A stretch of 34,441 nucleotides of DNA from NCBI GenBank assembly GCA_022827885.1, contig JAJEIP010000139.1, positions 1 to 34,441 of the forward strand. The letters run 5' to 3'. The notes under the pieces were generated by a model that was given only the letters and a program-made list of their open reading frames with translations, did not search any database and had not been told where the DNA came from. The position numbers were made by a program, and so were the translations under genes. Positions 34,345 to 34,441 of the stretch are shown in pieces. The DNA is from Candidatus Poribacteria bacterium (GTDB taxonomy: Bacteria; Poribacteria; WGA-4E; WGA-3G). Numbering within the stretch: position 1 is the first letter of the stretch; the number at the start of each line of letters is the position of its first letter.

Positions 34345-34362
34345 ATGCTAAATTTTTAGCAT
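34345..34362. promoter_or_regulatory. 18-bp palindromic operator, upstream copy
   Basis: ATGCTAAATTTTTAGCAT is a perfect palindrome except for the TT centre, which makes it self-complementary apart from the middle two bases. It lies just upstream of a TTGACA -35 box. Its centre is 43 bases from the second copy, about four helical turns. Confidence 0.7.
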
Positions 34363-34368
34363 TTTTAC

Positions 34369-34397
34369 TTGACACAATTTCTTCTAAATGCTAAAAT
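34369..34397 (+). promoter_or_regulatory. Operator-controlled promoter at the right edge
   Basis: TTGACA (34369-34374), 17-base spacer, TAAAAT (34392-34397) with an extended TGC. The -10 is inside the second operator. It drives a gene that begins at ATG 34426 or beyond the window. Confidence 0.8.
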
Positions 34398-34405
34398 ATT
34401 AGCAT
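34388..34405. promoter_or_regulatory. 18-bp palindromic operator over the -10 box
   Basis: ATGCTAAAATATTAGCAT has 7-bp arms ATGCTAA and TTAGCAT. It covers the -10 box and start site of the right-edge promoter. It matches the operator at 26391 at 15 of 18 positions and the copy at 34345 in both arms. Confidence 0.7.
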
Positions 34406-34441
34406 ATTATCTAATTTGACGTGAATGCGATTTAAGAAAGA

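Overview
The window looks like a chromosomal segment of an uncultivated Gram-negative bacterium. The best fit is Candidatus Poribacteria or a close relative. That assignment is inferred from gene style: TIM-barrel sugar-phosphate isomerases, a sulfatase-fold enzyme, DUF6807 and DUF4159 proteins, many small toxin-antitoxin genes, and short palindromic repeats between genes. No rRNA, tRNA or marker gene is present to prove it.

Layout. 1-2000: the 3' end of a molybdenum hydroxylase large subunit, a lone antitoxin-like gene and an alpha/beta hydrolase. 2110-3893: a compact type II restriction-modification pair. 3935-6259: a sugar isomerase, a RelE/ParE-type toxin-antitoxin pair and a DUF6807 (PmoA-like) protein. 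6336-10825: a fused restriction-methylation enzyme (type IIG-like), an unknown small protein, a DUF2971 protein and the tail of a broken PIN-domain gene. 10908-13873: a Tat-exported sulfite-oxidase-like molybdoenzyme, a YfcE-like phosphoesterase, a small unknown gene and a HigBA module. 13883-17280 (minus): a tight three-gene operon of isomerase, FG-GAP-like protein and sulfatase-fold enzyme. 17511-21313 (minus): a VWA protein with a TonB-like anchor and a rifampicin-phosphotransferase-like dikinase. 21502-27321: a redox/metal-looking cassette. It holds three related lipoproteins with an unusual C-x4-C-H haem motif (two with hyperacidic tails), a TonB-dependent receptor and a membrane cytochrome with three CxxCH sites. 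27516-34258: a GT9 glycosyltransferase, an NTF2-like lipoprotein, a DUF4159 protein with a TonB-like anchor, and two ABC-2 permeases. A new promoter with paired operators follows at the right edge.

The most interesting parts are as follows. (1) The 21.5-27.3 kb cassette of paralogous CX4CH lipoproteins around a TonB-dependent receptor and a multihaem membrane protein. (2) Two proteins (VWA and DUF4159) that carry the TonB S-x3-H membrane anchor and a long linker, but end in domains other than TonB's. (3) An 18-bp palindromic operator found once on the cytochrome promoter and twice at the right-edge promoter. (4) Several promoters placed so that the transcript would start at or within about two bases of the start codon, which implies leaderless mRNAs. 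(5) Defence and toxin-antitoxin genes interleaved singly with metabolic genes, with scars of gene loss. All function assignments rest on motif recognition by eye; no database search was possible.
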